6,183 nucleotides of DNA from Pseudomonadota bacterium (GTDB lineage Bacteria; Pseudomonadota; Gammaproteobacteria; Steroidobacterales; Steroidobacteraceae), in the NCBI GenBank assembly GCA_021817875.1, contig JAKAFQ010000267.1, positions 1-6,183 of the forward strand, read 5' to 3'. A program made the translations under genes and the position numbers. The notes below the pieces were generated by a model. The model did no database searches. It saw only the letters and a program-made list of their open reading frames with translations, and was not told where the DNA came from. Positions 1 to 5,655 of this stretch are shown here, piece after piece; the first letter of the stretch is position 1; every line of letters begins with the position of its first letter.

Positions 1-83
1 TCGCCCGCCTGAACCCGCCTGACAGCCTCGAAGCGCGCCTCCTCGAGCTTCGCATGGCTGACCTTTCGACCGTCGACTCGCAT
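1..83 (-). CDS. N-terminus of an IS630-type transposase (partial, runs off left edge)
   Basis: Minus-strand reading from an ATG at 83-81 gives 27 residues, beginning MRVDGRKVSHAKLEEARFEA and ending VRRVQAG at the window edge. This resembles the N-terminal start of IS630/winged-helix transposases, in which a 'MxVDGR...LEExRxxAVxxVQxGES' segment precedes the DNA-binding helix-turn-helix. Only the start of that domain is visible; the catalytic DDE domain would lie outside the window, to the left. The gene is in the same orientation as the methyltransferase at 105-968 and starts only 22 bases after its stop, which fits an insertion that cut the methyltransferase. No clear Shine-Dalgarno is seen (upstream reads attattgggac). 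The family call is from motif recall on a short stretch, so it could be a related helix-turn-helix protein. Confidence 0.55.
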   Translation of the reverse strand, partial: MRVDGRKVSHAKLEEARFEAVRRVQAG

Positions 84-125
84 GTCCCAATAATATCATA
101 GTCCCTAAGATATGTACTGCTTAGT
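1..125 (-). mobile_element. Left-truncated view of an IS630-like insertion sequence; inner boundary approximate
   Basis: The transposase start at 83 implies that the terminal inverted repeat of the element lies in the next few tens of bases to the right, roughly 84-135. That interval is AT-richer than its surroundings (for example taatatcata and agatatgtac), as expected at an IS end. IS630-family elements target TA dinucleotides, and several TA steps are present here, so the exact edge cannot be fixed from one end alone. The last residues of the neighbouring methyltransferase frame (up to the TAG at 107-105) are therefore probably encoded by the IS and not by the original gene. Confidence 0.4.
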
Positions 126-968
126 AAGTTTCGCGATCGGCGTCTTCGGCGGCATTGTGAATGAGTTCGCTTTCTTCAGTCGCACGACATCTGATGGCAG
201 GGCCGGTCGCTGCCATTTGCGTTTTCCGGTGACCCCGTAGATACGCACCAGCACCCGCTTGCGGCGTTCGATGCGTTTCTTCAGCAGTCGATCGAACACC
301 TTTTCTGTTGCTCGGCCTGCCTGGTCCGTTGTGGTCAGCCTTTTGCAGGCCGGACATCGATAGGGTTCATTCCCGCTGCGCAACCGCAGAGGCACCTGTT
401 CAACCGCAGCAACCCAAAATGAGTGCTCGGCGCGACAGTGAGGGCACACCAGAACGTCGGACCAAATAGCGTGGCGCAGAATACCTGGCTTTCCTTGATC
501 ATCAATAACTTCGAGCAATGGTCGAAGTGTTAAATATGCGTCTGCAACAAGAGCAGCTGCTTCCTGCTCGAAGAGCTCGGGGTCAGGAGGGTCGCACATG
601 ACTTCGGCAACGAAGCTACCGATTACTCCGAGTTCGTACAGCACAGCATGACGAGGGCCCCACGTCGGGTTCAGGCCCATTTCGTTGGAAATCCTGAGCA
701 TCTCCGGTGTGGGACAGTCGCAGAGCTTGGCGGCGAGGCCTGTCGTTCCGCTGCCTGCGAACGTATCGAGGACCGTTGCACCAGGATCTGTGTGGGTCGC
801 GATGTACACCGCGATGGCTTCCGGAGAAATCTTGGTGGGATACGAGAACGCGTTGTAGAGCGGGCCTGTTCGGGCCGACGGCAGCAGCTTCCCGTAAAGC
901 GCCAAGATTTCACGGCGCCGCGCGACGGGGTCTCCAGTGGGCGCAGAAGAATTTAGAGGTGTGGGCAT
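105..968 (-). CDS. Zn-ribbon N4/N6 DNA methyltransferase, C-terminally truncated
   Basis: This encodes a 287-residue N-terminal piece of a DNA base-amino methyltransferase. Residues 41-67 (FSYPTKISPEAI...PGATVL) lead into AdoMet-binding motif I, DTFAGSGTTG, at 68-77. Two zinc-knuckle pairs follow, CPHC at 175-178 and CPAC at 205-208, then a basic stretch (about 228-252, KKRIERRKR and YGVTGKRKW). Related proteins are much longer and carry the catalytic (D/N/S)PP(Y/F) motif IV after the Zn ribbon. No such motif follows here; the frame ends KLTKQYIS and stop, next to a transposase start. The DPP at 126-128 lies in a helix-like context between motif I and the ribbon and is not followed by Tyr/Phe. 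The product is probably inactive alone. There is no obvious Shine-Dalgarno at the ATG (cat at 966-968). In intact form it would methylate DNA in a restriction or defence setting; that role is inferred. Confidence 0.7.
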   Translation of the reverse strand: MPTPLNSSAPTGDPVARRREILALYGKLLPSARTGPLYNAFSYPTKISPEAIAVYIATHTDPGATVLDTFAGSGTTGLAAKLCDCPTPEMLRISNEMGLNPTWGPRHAVLYELGVIGSFVAEVMCDPPDPELFEQEAAALVADAYLTLRPLLEVIDDQGKPGILRHAIWSDVLVCPHCRAEHSFWVAAVEQVPLRLRSGNEPYRCPACKRLTTTDQAGRATEKVFDRLLKKRIERRKRVLVRIYGVTGKRKWQRPALPSDVVRLKKANSFTMPPKTPIAKLTKQYIS

Positions 969-1011
969 ATTGCCGTGTAACGATTAGTTTTATTGGATTG
1001 GCTTGGATCGG

Positions 1012-1040
1012 TTGCAGCTGTGCGATCAGTATAGCATACT
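1012..1040 (+). promoter_or_regulatory. Candidate sigma70 promoter for the small partition-like gene
   Basis: TTGCAG at 1012-1017 (four of six to TTGACA), a 17-base spacer, and CATACT at 1035-1040 (four of six to TATAAT) make a plausible sigma70-type promoter. Transcription would start near 1047 and give a leader of about 33 bases containing the AGGAG at 1063-1067, which lies 12 bases before the ATG at 1080. No comparable -35 box is found for the minus-strand reading. Confidence 0.35.
1028..1040. promoter_or_regulatory. 13-bp palindrome AGTAT-AGC-ATACT spanning possible back-to-back -10 boxes
   Basis: The sequence agtatagcatact is a perfect 5-bp inverted repeat around a 3-base centre, midway between the divergent methyltransferase fragment and the small plus-strand gene. 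Read on the minus strand, its outer six bases give TATACT (1033-1028), a good -10 box about 60 bases before the methyltransferase start. Read on the plus strand they give CATACT (1035-1040). Symmetric, overlapping -10 elements are known for bidirectional bacterial promoters, and a palindrome here could also be an operator. Both readings are inferred. Confidence 0.35.
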
Positions 1041-1079
1041 TGGACTATCGAAATGTCTGTTTAGGAGAATCAAAGTTAA

Positions 1080-1331
1080 ATGATTGATACTCCGCTACTA
1101 CGCCAGCTCGTCCGGAGTGGGAAGGCCGGATCCCTCATCGCCAAAGGGATCGATGGTGGATTTGTGCTCGTCATGCGAGAAGGCTTGGACGAGCAGCTTT
1201 TAGAGGCGCAGCGCGGTCATGCCCGGAAGTTTAAGCGGCTTGAATCCGTGGCGAACTACCTCAAGGGGCTAGGGGCAGCCACATTCTCCGTGGAGCTCGA
1301 TCAGTGGTCCGAGAATTCTCTGGGCATGTGA
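1080..1331 (+). CDS. Small protein resembling ParC-family partition-associated proteins
   Basis: This encodes an 83-residue soluble protein with no signal peptide or membrane segment. It starts MIDTPLLRQLVRSGKAGSLI. A Gly-rich turn (GIDGGFVLVM, about 24-33) leads to a charged middle (REGLDEQLLEAQRGHARKFK) and an ANYLKGLGAATFSVEL end (about 58-73). This layout, with its 'xIDTxLLxxLVxSG', 'GG(F/Y)xLxxRxG' and 'YLxxLGxxxFxV' pattern, recalls the short plasmid- and island-borne proteins annotated as ParC-family partition-associated, which usually sit beside parA/parB. No parA or parB is in the window, so it is an orphan here. The ATG is supported by AGGAG at 1063-1067, although the 12-base spacing is long. 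It is divergent from the methyltransferase and possibly shares its promoter region. The family call is from memory of the pattern and could be wrong; a toxin/antitoxin-type small protein is the alternative. Confidence 0.5.
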   Translation: MIDTPLLRQLVRSGKAGSLIAKGIDGGFVLVMREGLDEQLLEAQRGHARKFKRLESVANYLKGLGAATFSVELDQWSENSLGM

Positions 1332-1483
1332 GTTACACACCAGCCAACCCTCGCAAGCTATAGATTTTCGGCTCGCACTTTATAAATTCGGCCTTGCGCA
1401 CCTATTGAGAAATGCGTAAGTGAGTGACATTTTTTGTGCTCCTTGCGGTCCAAGTACCCGGAATGGTTACATTCGGGGTACTG

Positions 1484-1684
1484 ATGAAGCATTCAGAGAA
1501 GCGCAAGGAGCTGGAGCGACGCCGACGACGCGGGGCGAGACTGCTGGCTGCGGGGCACCCGCAAGCGGAGGTCGCACGGCAGGTGGGCGTCTCACGCCAG
1601 ACAGTGATGCCCTGGGAGAGGCTGCGCCAGCAAGGCGGACTGGAGGCGCTGCGTCGAGCCGAGCATTTCGGGTGCCCGGAGCGG
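1484..1684 (+). pseudogene. N-terminal fragment of an IS630-type transposase
   Basis: From the ATG at 1484, about 67 residues match the helix-turn-helix N-terminus of a second IS630-type transposase. They begin MKHSEKRKELERRRRRGARL, followed by a helix-turn-helix at about residues 27-46 (HPQAEVARQVGVSRQTV) and then WERLRQQGGLEALRRAEHFG. Similar proteins continue '...PERL' into the DDE catalytic domain. Here the match stops at PER (about 1684); the frame then runs into the antisense of the group II reverse transcriptase and stops at 1712-1714. The element has therefore lost its catalytic domain and right end. It differs from the transposase at the left window edge. The 152 bases before it (1332-1483) should hold its left terminus, but I cannot define an inverted repeat. 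No strong Shine-Dalgarno is visible. Confidence 0.65.
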
Positions 1685-1689
1685 GGGGA

Positions 1690-2834
1690 CCAGAAGTTGA
1701 CGGCCAGACCGTAATACGCATAATGGCCGCGAAGGCCTCGGTTGATCGCCTCAACCTGTTCCTTCAGGGATCGGTGCCGGATCTCGCGCATGAGCTCCGT
1801 CAGCCGGGCATGCTCCGGTGAAGTCGAGACTTCTCCGTTTTGCGCCCAAGCTTGAAGTCGCCCTTACGGTTACGCGTGCAGTAGTGAGCGAAGCCGAGGA
1901 AGGAGAATGTCTCCGCCCTCTGCCCGTTCGTGCACGCCTCCCGCTGGGCGCTTCGACCAAACCTGATCAGCTTGGTCTTGCTCGGTTCCAAGGCCAACGC
2001 AAACTTACTCAGCTGGCTCAGAACCACCTGCACCCGCTCGGCGTCTTCCCGGTACTGGAAGCATATTACGAAGTCGTCGATATGCCGAATCAGATATGCC
2101 TCGCCCCGAAGGCGAGGCTTCACGACCCGCTCGAACCACAGGTCCAGAACCTGATGCAGAGACAGATTACTTAGTAACACGCTGACCGACCCGCCTTGCG
2201 GGGCACCGATCTCGTTCGGTGTCAACTTCCCTTCTTCCAAGATACCGGCCTTCAGCCATCGCCGGATGAGCTTGATAATACGCGGATCTCCGACTCGACA
2301 TTCGAGAAAGCGCAGGAGCCAACTATGTTCCAAACTGCCGAAGAAATTTTTGAGGTCAGCTTCCAGAACATAGCTCACGGACCTGCCTACAATTGCCTCA
2401 GTGAGGGTCGCAGGCGCGTGATGGGCACTCAGCCCCGGACGGCCACCGAACGAACAGGATAGGAAATCCTTTTCATAAATGGCCGAGAGCACCTTAGCCA
2501 CGCTGCGTTGCAGCGCTCGGTCAGCTACACAGGGAATGCCCAAGGGGCGCTTCTCTGCTTTGCCGGGCTTCGGCATGTAGACCCGCCGGATTGGCGGCGG
2601 CCGGTACCTTCCGTCGTGGATCGCCCGGAGCAATTCCGGCACCCACTGCTGGAAGCTCTCCTTCGCCTCGCTCACGTTCTGTCCATCACATCCCGGAGCT
2701 GAGTCGGCCGGGATTCCCCGAGGCGCAGCCGCCACACCGACAGTTTGCTCAGGCCGGAAAAAGCACTGCGGCTGGCAAAGGGCACACCGTTGTCCGGGCG
2801 AATCGTCGCAGCTGCCGACCGAAGCGGATTTCAA
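1690..2834 (-). pseudogene. ltrA: Group II intron reverse transcriptase/maturase, degraded
   Basis: This is a decayed intron-encoded protein. In the main frame (2834-1800, 344 residues) the RT blocks appear in order: APGCDGQ (46-52), YRPPPIRRVYMPKP (77-90), RPLGIP (96-101), GGRPG where GFRPG is usual (130-134), the first catalytic Asp in ADLKNFF (D160), APQGGS (211-216), the YxDD box read as HIDD (251-254), and LEPSKTKLI (282-290). At 1806-1809 one G is missing relative to the expected SMARLTELMREI. The frame therefore stops at 1800, and the maturase start (LKEQVEAINRGLRGHYAYYG) continues in another frame from 1791 to about 1690, where it joins the IS630 fragment. The rest of the maturase domain and intron RNA domains V-VI are absent. 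Recognisable similarity begins only near residue 46 (about 2699), so the true start is uncertain. In life it would splice and retrotranspose its intron; this copy should be dead. Confidence 0.85.
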
Positions 2835-2984
2835 GATTCCACCGCAGTCAAGCTGGGATGCCTACAAACGTACCCGGCGGCCCCACCACCCGCCGAAGGG
2901 TTGAATACGCAATCGATGGGGGCGAAAGCTCTGATTCAGAGCGCTTCCGTCGCACACAGGGACATCGAATTCCAAAGTCAGGAG
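2701..2984. other. Unassigned stretch between the RT relic and the SDR gene
   Basis: These roughly 280 bases lie upstream of the recognisable RT similarity and downstream of the SDR stop. A group II intron would have about 500 or more bases of structured RNA before its reading frame, and I cannot recognise that here, so the intron 5' part is probably lost or degraded. The plus-strand frames open here have no recognisable product. The only local structure I can support is the hairpin at 2928-2942. Confidence 0.4.
2928..2942 (-). terminator. Hairpin after the SDR gene, possible weak terminator
   Basis: GCTCTG (2928-2933), loop ATT, CAGAGC (2937-2942) is a perfect 6-bp stem. It can extend outward with one bulge (GAA...TTC) toward 2925-2948. 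It sits about 42 bases past the SDR stop. On the minus strand it is followed by only three T residues, so it is a poor intrinsic terminator and may instead be a remnant of intron RNA structure. Confidence 0.3.
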
Positions 2985-3734
2985 CTACTGGGCCGTATAC
3001 CCGCCGTCTGCAAGCAGACTTGTTCCAGTAATCAAGCTCGCGGCAGGGGACGCGAGAAATACGACCGCCGCCGCAACCTCTTCGGTCGTTCCGACGCGTC
3101 CGATCGGTATCCTGCGCAGCACATCCTCCCTAAAAGACTCGCTGGCAAGAAACGGACGCGTCATCGGCGTGTCCACATAAGTCGGCGCTACAGCGTTGAC
3201 CCGCACGCCCAGTGGGGCCAGTTCGAGCGCCATGGCCTTGGTGAGACCCTCAATTGCGTGCTTTGACATGCAGTATACCGTACGCAGCGGTCCCCCGACG
3301 TGGCCCATCTGCGAGGACATATTGACGATCACCCCGGAGCCGGCACGGACCATCAGCCGGGCAGCCGCCTGGGCCACCAGGAACGTCGAGCGCACGTTGA
3401 GCTGCAGCATAGCGTCGAGACTCTCGGGCTGCACCTCGAGAAAGGGCTGTGGAGTGTTCATGCCCGCGTTATTCACCAGCACGTCACACCTTCCGAGACC
3501 ATCGAATAATCGCCGCACCTCCGAGTCCAGAGTCAGATCGGCCCGCATCACGCGCGCGTTGCCGCCGCGCTCGCGGATCTCTGCGGCGAGCTGTTCGAGC
3601 TCCGATCGGTTCCGCGCGACGAGCACGACTTCGGCTCCGGTCTCTCCAAACGCCAACGCGCAGCCACGACCGATTCCGCGACTCGCACCCGTCACCACGA
3701 CGACGCGATGGGGGAAATTCTCAATTTGACTCAT
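2985..3734 (-). CDS. Short-chain dehydrogenase/reductase (FabG-like, NAD(P)-dependent)
   Basis: This is a complete 249-residue classical SDR, the usual length. The Rossmann cofactor motif TGASRGIG is at 15-22, NNAG at 88-91 and the structural Asn in LNV at N113. The catalytic Ser is S141 (NMSS), with the Tyr/Lys pair Y154 and K158 in YCMSK, 13 residues after the Ser as expected. The C-terminus ends LADGGYTAQ, typical of FabG/glucose-dehydrogenase-like members. Arg at 41 after the second strand (VLVARNRSEL) suggests NADP(H) use. It acts in the cytosol, oxidising or reducing an alcohol or keto group; the substrate cannot be read from sequence. The start is supported by GAGGG at 3746-3742, 7 bases before the ATG. 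It follows leuC on the same strand, but 320 bases separate them, so it may have its own promoter. No sign of damage. A 3-oxoacyl-ACP reductase role is possible but less likely in this context. Confidence 0.9.
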   Translation of the reverse strand: MSQIENFPHRVVVVTGASRGIGRGCALAFGETGAEVVLVARNRSELEQLAAEIRERGGNARVMRADLTLDSEVRRLFDGLGRCDVLVNNAGMNTPQPFLEVQPESLDAMLQLNVRSTFLVAQAAARLMVRAGSGVIVNMSSQMGHVGGPLRTVYCMSKHAIEGLTKAMALELAPLGVRVNAVAPTYVDTPMTRPFLASESFREDVLRRIPIGRVGTTEEVAAAVVFLASPAASLITGTSLLADGGYTAQ

Positions 3735-3741
3735 GCGACTA

Positions 3742-3746
3742 CCCTC
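3742..3746 (-). promoter_or_regulatory. Ribosome binding site GAGGG of the SDR gene
   Basis: CCCTC on the plus strand reads GAGGG on the minus strand, 7 bases before the ATG at 3734-3732. It is the clearest Shine-Dalgarno in the window and fixes the SDR start. Confidence 0.6.
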
Positions 3747-3755
3747 GACATAGGT

Positions 3756-3929
3756 TCATGTCCGCGTGTTTACCGAGAGGCGTTGCCGGGTTCCGAGCAT
3801 CGTGGCGGCGCGACAAGTCGACTCGTCGAGTTGCCGCAGGCACGTGCAAGGCGCCAGCTTCCCCGCTACCGATCCGGCGTCTCTGTTGTGAAGTAACTTT
3901 CGACTACGAGTCAGCCAGTGGTCCATCAT
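3756..3929 (-). CDS. Unrecognised 57-residue open frame, possibly a gene remnant
   Basis: Minus-strand frame starting MMDHWLTRSRKLLHNRDAGS and ending SVNTRT with a TGA at 3758-3756. Its ATG overlaps the TGA of a preceding 24-codon frame (4000-3926) as ATGA, the arrangement of translationally coupled genes. The first 25 residues look like an amphipathic, basic start; the rest is Cys- and Arg-rich and does not look like a folded protein. A shift of frame after about residue 24 changes it to LARACGNSTSR, which would resemble a basic leader, so this could be a frameshifted start of a lost gene. I recognise no family and no good Shine-Dalgarno, and it may be chance. Confidence 0.18.
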   Translation of the reverse strand: MMDHWLTRSRKLLHNRDAGSVAGKLAPCTCLRQLDESTCRAATMLGTRQRLSVNTRT

Positions 3930-4024
3930 GCGAAAAGGGACTCTGCTTTGCAGCGATGCAGCGGCTTACGGCATAGCTGAAAATCCTTCACGTCACTCAT
4001 CTTGAATCCGGGGATAGTGCCTTC

Positions 4025-4043
4025 GTCGGCAGGCTTTGCCGAC
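4025..4043 (-). terminator. Hairpin just after leuC, possible terminator without T-tract
   Basis: GTCGGCA (4025-4031), loop GGCTT, TGCCGAC (4037-4043) is a perfect 7-bp GC-rich stem placed 11 bases after the leuC stop. On the minus strand it is followed by gaaggcac and not by a run of T, so it is a weak intrinsic terminator at best. It could instead stabilise the 3' end of the leuC message. Confidence 0.4.
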
Positions 4044-4054
4044 ACGACTGCGTC

Positions 4055-5452
4055 TCACAGAAATTCCCGCGGATCGGCGACGCAACCCCGTACCGCACAG
4101 GCGGCGGCGGTATAGGGGCTCGCAAGCAACGTACGGGCACCGGGGCCCTGGCGACCCTCGAAATTGCGATTGCTTGTGCTCACGGAGTACTTTCCGACCC
4201 CGACGGTGTCCCCATTCATTCCGAGACACATCGAACATCCTGATTCGCGCCATTCGGCTCCCGCGTCCAAAAAAATATCCGCCAACCCTTGTTGCTCGGC
4301 GGCGCGTTTGACCTGCTGGGAACCGGGCACGACCAGCATGCGCAACCCGCGGGCAATGCGGCGGCCACGCAGAATTTCGGCCGCCGCTTGCAAGTCCTCC
4401 ATCCGACCATTGGTGCAGCTGCCAAGAAAAACCACGTCGACAGGCCTGCCCAGCAGAGGATCTCCGGCTGCGAATCCCATATAGCGCAACGCTCTTTTTT
4501 TCATCGGATGGTCATCCCGCTCAGGAATCACGCCGTTGATCTCCATCACCATGCTTGGGTTGGTGCCGTAGGTGATCATCGGTTCGATGACGGTTGCATC
4601 CAAGTTAAATTCCGAATCGAACCGTGCATCCACGTCCGAGCGCAAAGTGCGCCACTGTGCGACCGCCGCATCCCAGGCCTCTCCGGTGGGCGCCCGGGGC
4701 CGGCCTCGCAGATAAGCAATCGTCGTTTCATCCGGCGCGATCAATCCAGCACGGGCGCCCGCCTCGATCGACATGTTACAGACTGTCAGGCGCTGTTCCA
4801 TCGTGAGACCGATTATTCCACTACCGCGGTATTCGAATATCGCGCCGGTTCCGCCGTCCATGCCCAGACGGCCGATCAGCGCCAGGACGAGGTCCTTCGC
4901 CGTTACGCCATGGGCAAGGCGTCCGGAAACGTTAATGGCCATCACCCGCGGCTTGCGCTGAAGCAGGCATTGCGTGGCGAGCACGTGCAAGACCTCAGTC
5001 GTGCCAATTCCGAATGCCAATGCGCCGAAGGCTCCGTGGGTACTGGTGTGGCTGTCACCGCAGACCAATGTCATGCCCGGCTTGGTCAGACCGAGCGCCG
5101 GTCCGATGATATGCACGATCCCGCGGCGATCGTCTTCCAGATCGAACAGCTCAATTCCGCATTTGCGTGTGTTTTCCCGCAACCGATTAATTTGATCAGC
5201 GATGGCGTTAGAGCTTAAAGGGATGTCACCGAGCAGCTGAGCCCGCAGAGTAGGTGTACTGTGATCCAGCGTTGCGAGGGTCCGCTGAGGACGGCGTATT
5301 TTGAGCCCGCGCGCCGCCAGCGCCTCGAACGCTTGAGGCGTGCTGACCTCGTGGATCAAGTGCAGGTCGATATAAAGGACGGCCGGAGCATCCTTGGTCT
5401 CGGGCACGACTTCGTGAGCTGCCCAGATTCGATCAAGCAGCGTCTGCGCCAT
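4055..5452 (-). CDS. leuC: 3-isopropylmalate dehydratase large subunit (LeuC-type aconitase family)
   Basis: This is a complete 465-residue protein, close to E. coli LeuC in length and colinear with it from the first residues ([31 protein letters not shown]). The aconitase signature [20 protein letters not shown] is at 131-150. The 4Fe-4S ligands are C346 in GSCTNGR and C406/C409 in [18 protein letters not shown] (425-436) is the substrate-binding region. With the small subunit LeuD it isomerises 2- and 3-isopropylmalate in leucine synthesis. LeuD is not adjacent, so this copy needs a partner elsewhere or serves another hydro-lyase reaction. TNGR replaces the TNSR of E. coli LeuC, a change also seen in LeuC-like relatives. 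The neighbours (an SDR and a divergent hydroxyacyl-CoA dehydrogenase-type enzyme) suggest a catabolic role, which is inference. No convincing Shine-Dalgarno precedes the ATG at 5452-5450; the start is chosen by similarity. Confidence 0.93.
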   Translation of the reverse strand: MAQTLLDRIWAAHEVVPETKDAPAVLYIDLHLIHEVSTPQAFEALAARGLKIRRPQRTLATLDHSTPTLRAQLLGDIPLSSNAIADQINRLRENTRKCGIELFDLEDDRRGIVHIIGPALGLTKPGMTLVCGDSHTSTHGAFGALAFGIGTTEVLHVLATQCLLQRKPRVMAINVSGRLAHGVTAKDLVLALIGRLGMDGGTGAIFEYRGSGIIGLTMEQRLTVCNMSIEAGARAGLIAPDETTIAYLRGRPRAPTGEAWDAAVAQWRTLRSDVDARFDSEFNLDATVIEPMITYGTNPSMVMEINGVIPERDDHPMKKRALRYMGFAAGDPLLGRPVDVVFLGSCTNGRMEDLQAAAEILRGRRIARGLRMLVVPGSQQVKRAAEQQGLADIFLDAGAEWRESGCSMCLGMNGDTVGVGKYSVSTSNRNFEGRQGPGARTLLASPYTAAACAVRGCVADPREFL

Positions 5453-5573
5453 GGCGGTGATCAGCCCACTTTTGAGTCAATGAATTGCTGACGATCACTG
5501 GCCAAATCCGGGTCCCGCAGGCAGTGACGCAACGTGCAACCGCAAGTTCTGGCTCTGGAACCTCACCGGATAG

Positions 5574-5585
5574 ATTGTATACAGT
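5574..5585. promoter_or_regulatory. Near-palindrome ATTGTATACAGT, GntR/FCD-type operator candidate
   Basis: ATTGTA (5574-5579) is matched by TACAGT (5580-5585), an inverted repeat with one mismatch and a GTATAC core. Regulators of the GntR family, FCD subfamily, often bind TNGTNNNACNA-like or TTGTATACAA-like sites in divergent catabolic promoters. The location, between leuC and a dehydrogenase, is right for this. No regulator gene lies in the window, so the assignment is an inference from the motif. Confidence 0.4.
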
Positions 5586-5643
5586 TTTGGCCTGAATGGG
5601 GTATTTTGAGTGAGATTTATCTGGTGTCTCGCGAATTTTTGCA

Positions 5644-5649
5644 TATAAT
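5644..5649 (+). promoter_or_regulatory. Consensus -10 box TATAAT immediately before the dehydrogenase start
   Basis: A perfect TATAAT ends six bases before the ATG at 5656, so a normal initiation distance puts the transcript start at or next to the A of the ATG. The corresponding -35 position (about 5621-5626, ctggtg) matches poorly. No Shine-Dalgarno lies between the box and the ATG, which fits a leaderless message. Confidence 0.45.
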
Positions 5650-5655
5650 ACGACG

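Larger units (their letters stand above)
3735..4054. other. 320-bp gap between leuC and the SDR gene; no recognised gene
   Basis: I see no conserved gene here on either strand. In many bacteria leuD follows leuC at this spot, but nothing resembling LeuD (an N-terminus of the 'G.ap..R.NvDTD.IiP' kind) can be read in any minus-strand frame. Two very short minus-strand frames are present: 24 codons from 4000 (MSDVKDFQLC...) ending at 3926, and a 57-codon frame from 3929 that overlaps it by ATGA. They may be remnants of a deleted gene. A hairpin lies at 4025-4043. Confidence 0.5.
5453..5655. promoter_or_regulatory. Divergent control region between leuC and the dehydrogenase
   Basis: This 203-bp gap separates two genes pointing away from each other. 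It contains the GntR-like operator candidate at 5574-5585 and the TATAAT at 5644-5649. I could not find a well-spaced -35/-10 pair for leuC on the minus strand. The stretch 5575-5655 is markedly AT-richer than the genes on either side, as expected for a promoter zone. Confidence 0.55.

Noticed and set aside
126..350. Short open frame on the minus strand at 121-357
   Set aside because: It is a shadow of the methyltransferase in another frame, with no domain of its own.
1332..1483. Terminator or terminal inverted repeat between the small gene and the IS630 fragment
   Set aside because: No stem of useful length followed by T residues was found, and no repeat matching another IS end in the window could be identified.
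1402..1791. Minus-strand 129-codon frame as an independent gene
   Set aside because: Its first 33 or so residues are the frameshifted continuation of the group II maturase; the rest is antisense read-through of the IS630 fragment.
2940..2965. GTGCG-like sequence on the minus strand (near 2943-2956) as the 5' end of the group II intron
   Set aside because: A GUGYG match of five bases is expected by chance; the distance to the RT frame is far too short for a normal intron 5' domain and no supporting exon-binding structure could be recognised.
2591..3266. Plus-strand frames of 146 and 173 codons over the RT/SDR boundary
   Set aside because: They overlap the RT relic and the SDR C-terminus in antisense, have no recognisable domain and no convincing ribosome binding site.
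4289..5218. Long plus-strand open frame (309 codons) opposite leuC
   Set aside because: It is antisense to a clear full-length LeuC with all its motifs; the translation has no recognisable domain and is a by-product of GC-rich codon use.
5457..5498. Inverted repeat GTGATC / GATCAC upstream of leuC
   Set aside because: Only six bases each side with a 30-base spacer; too short and too far apart to claim an operator.
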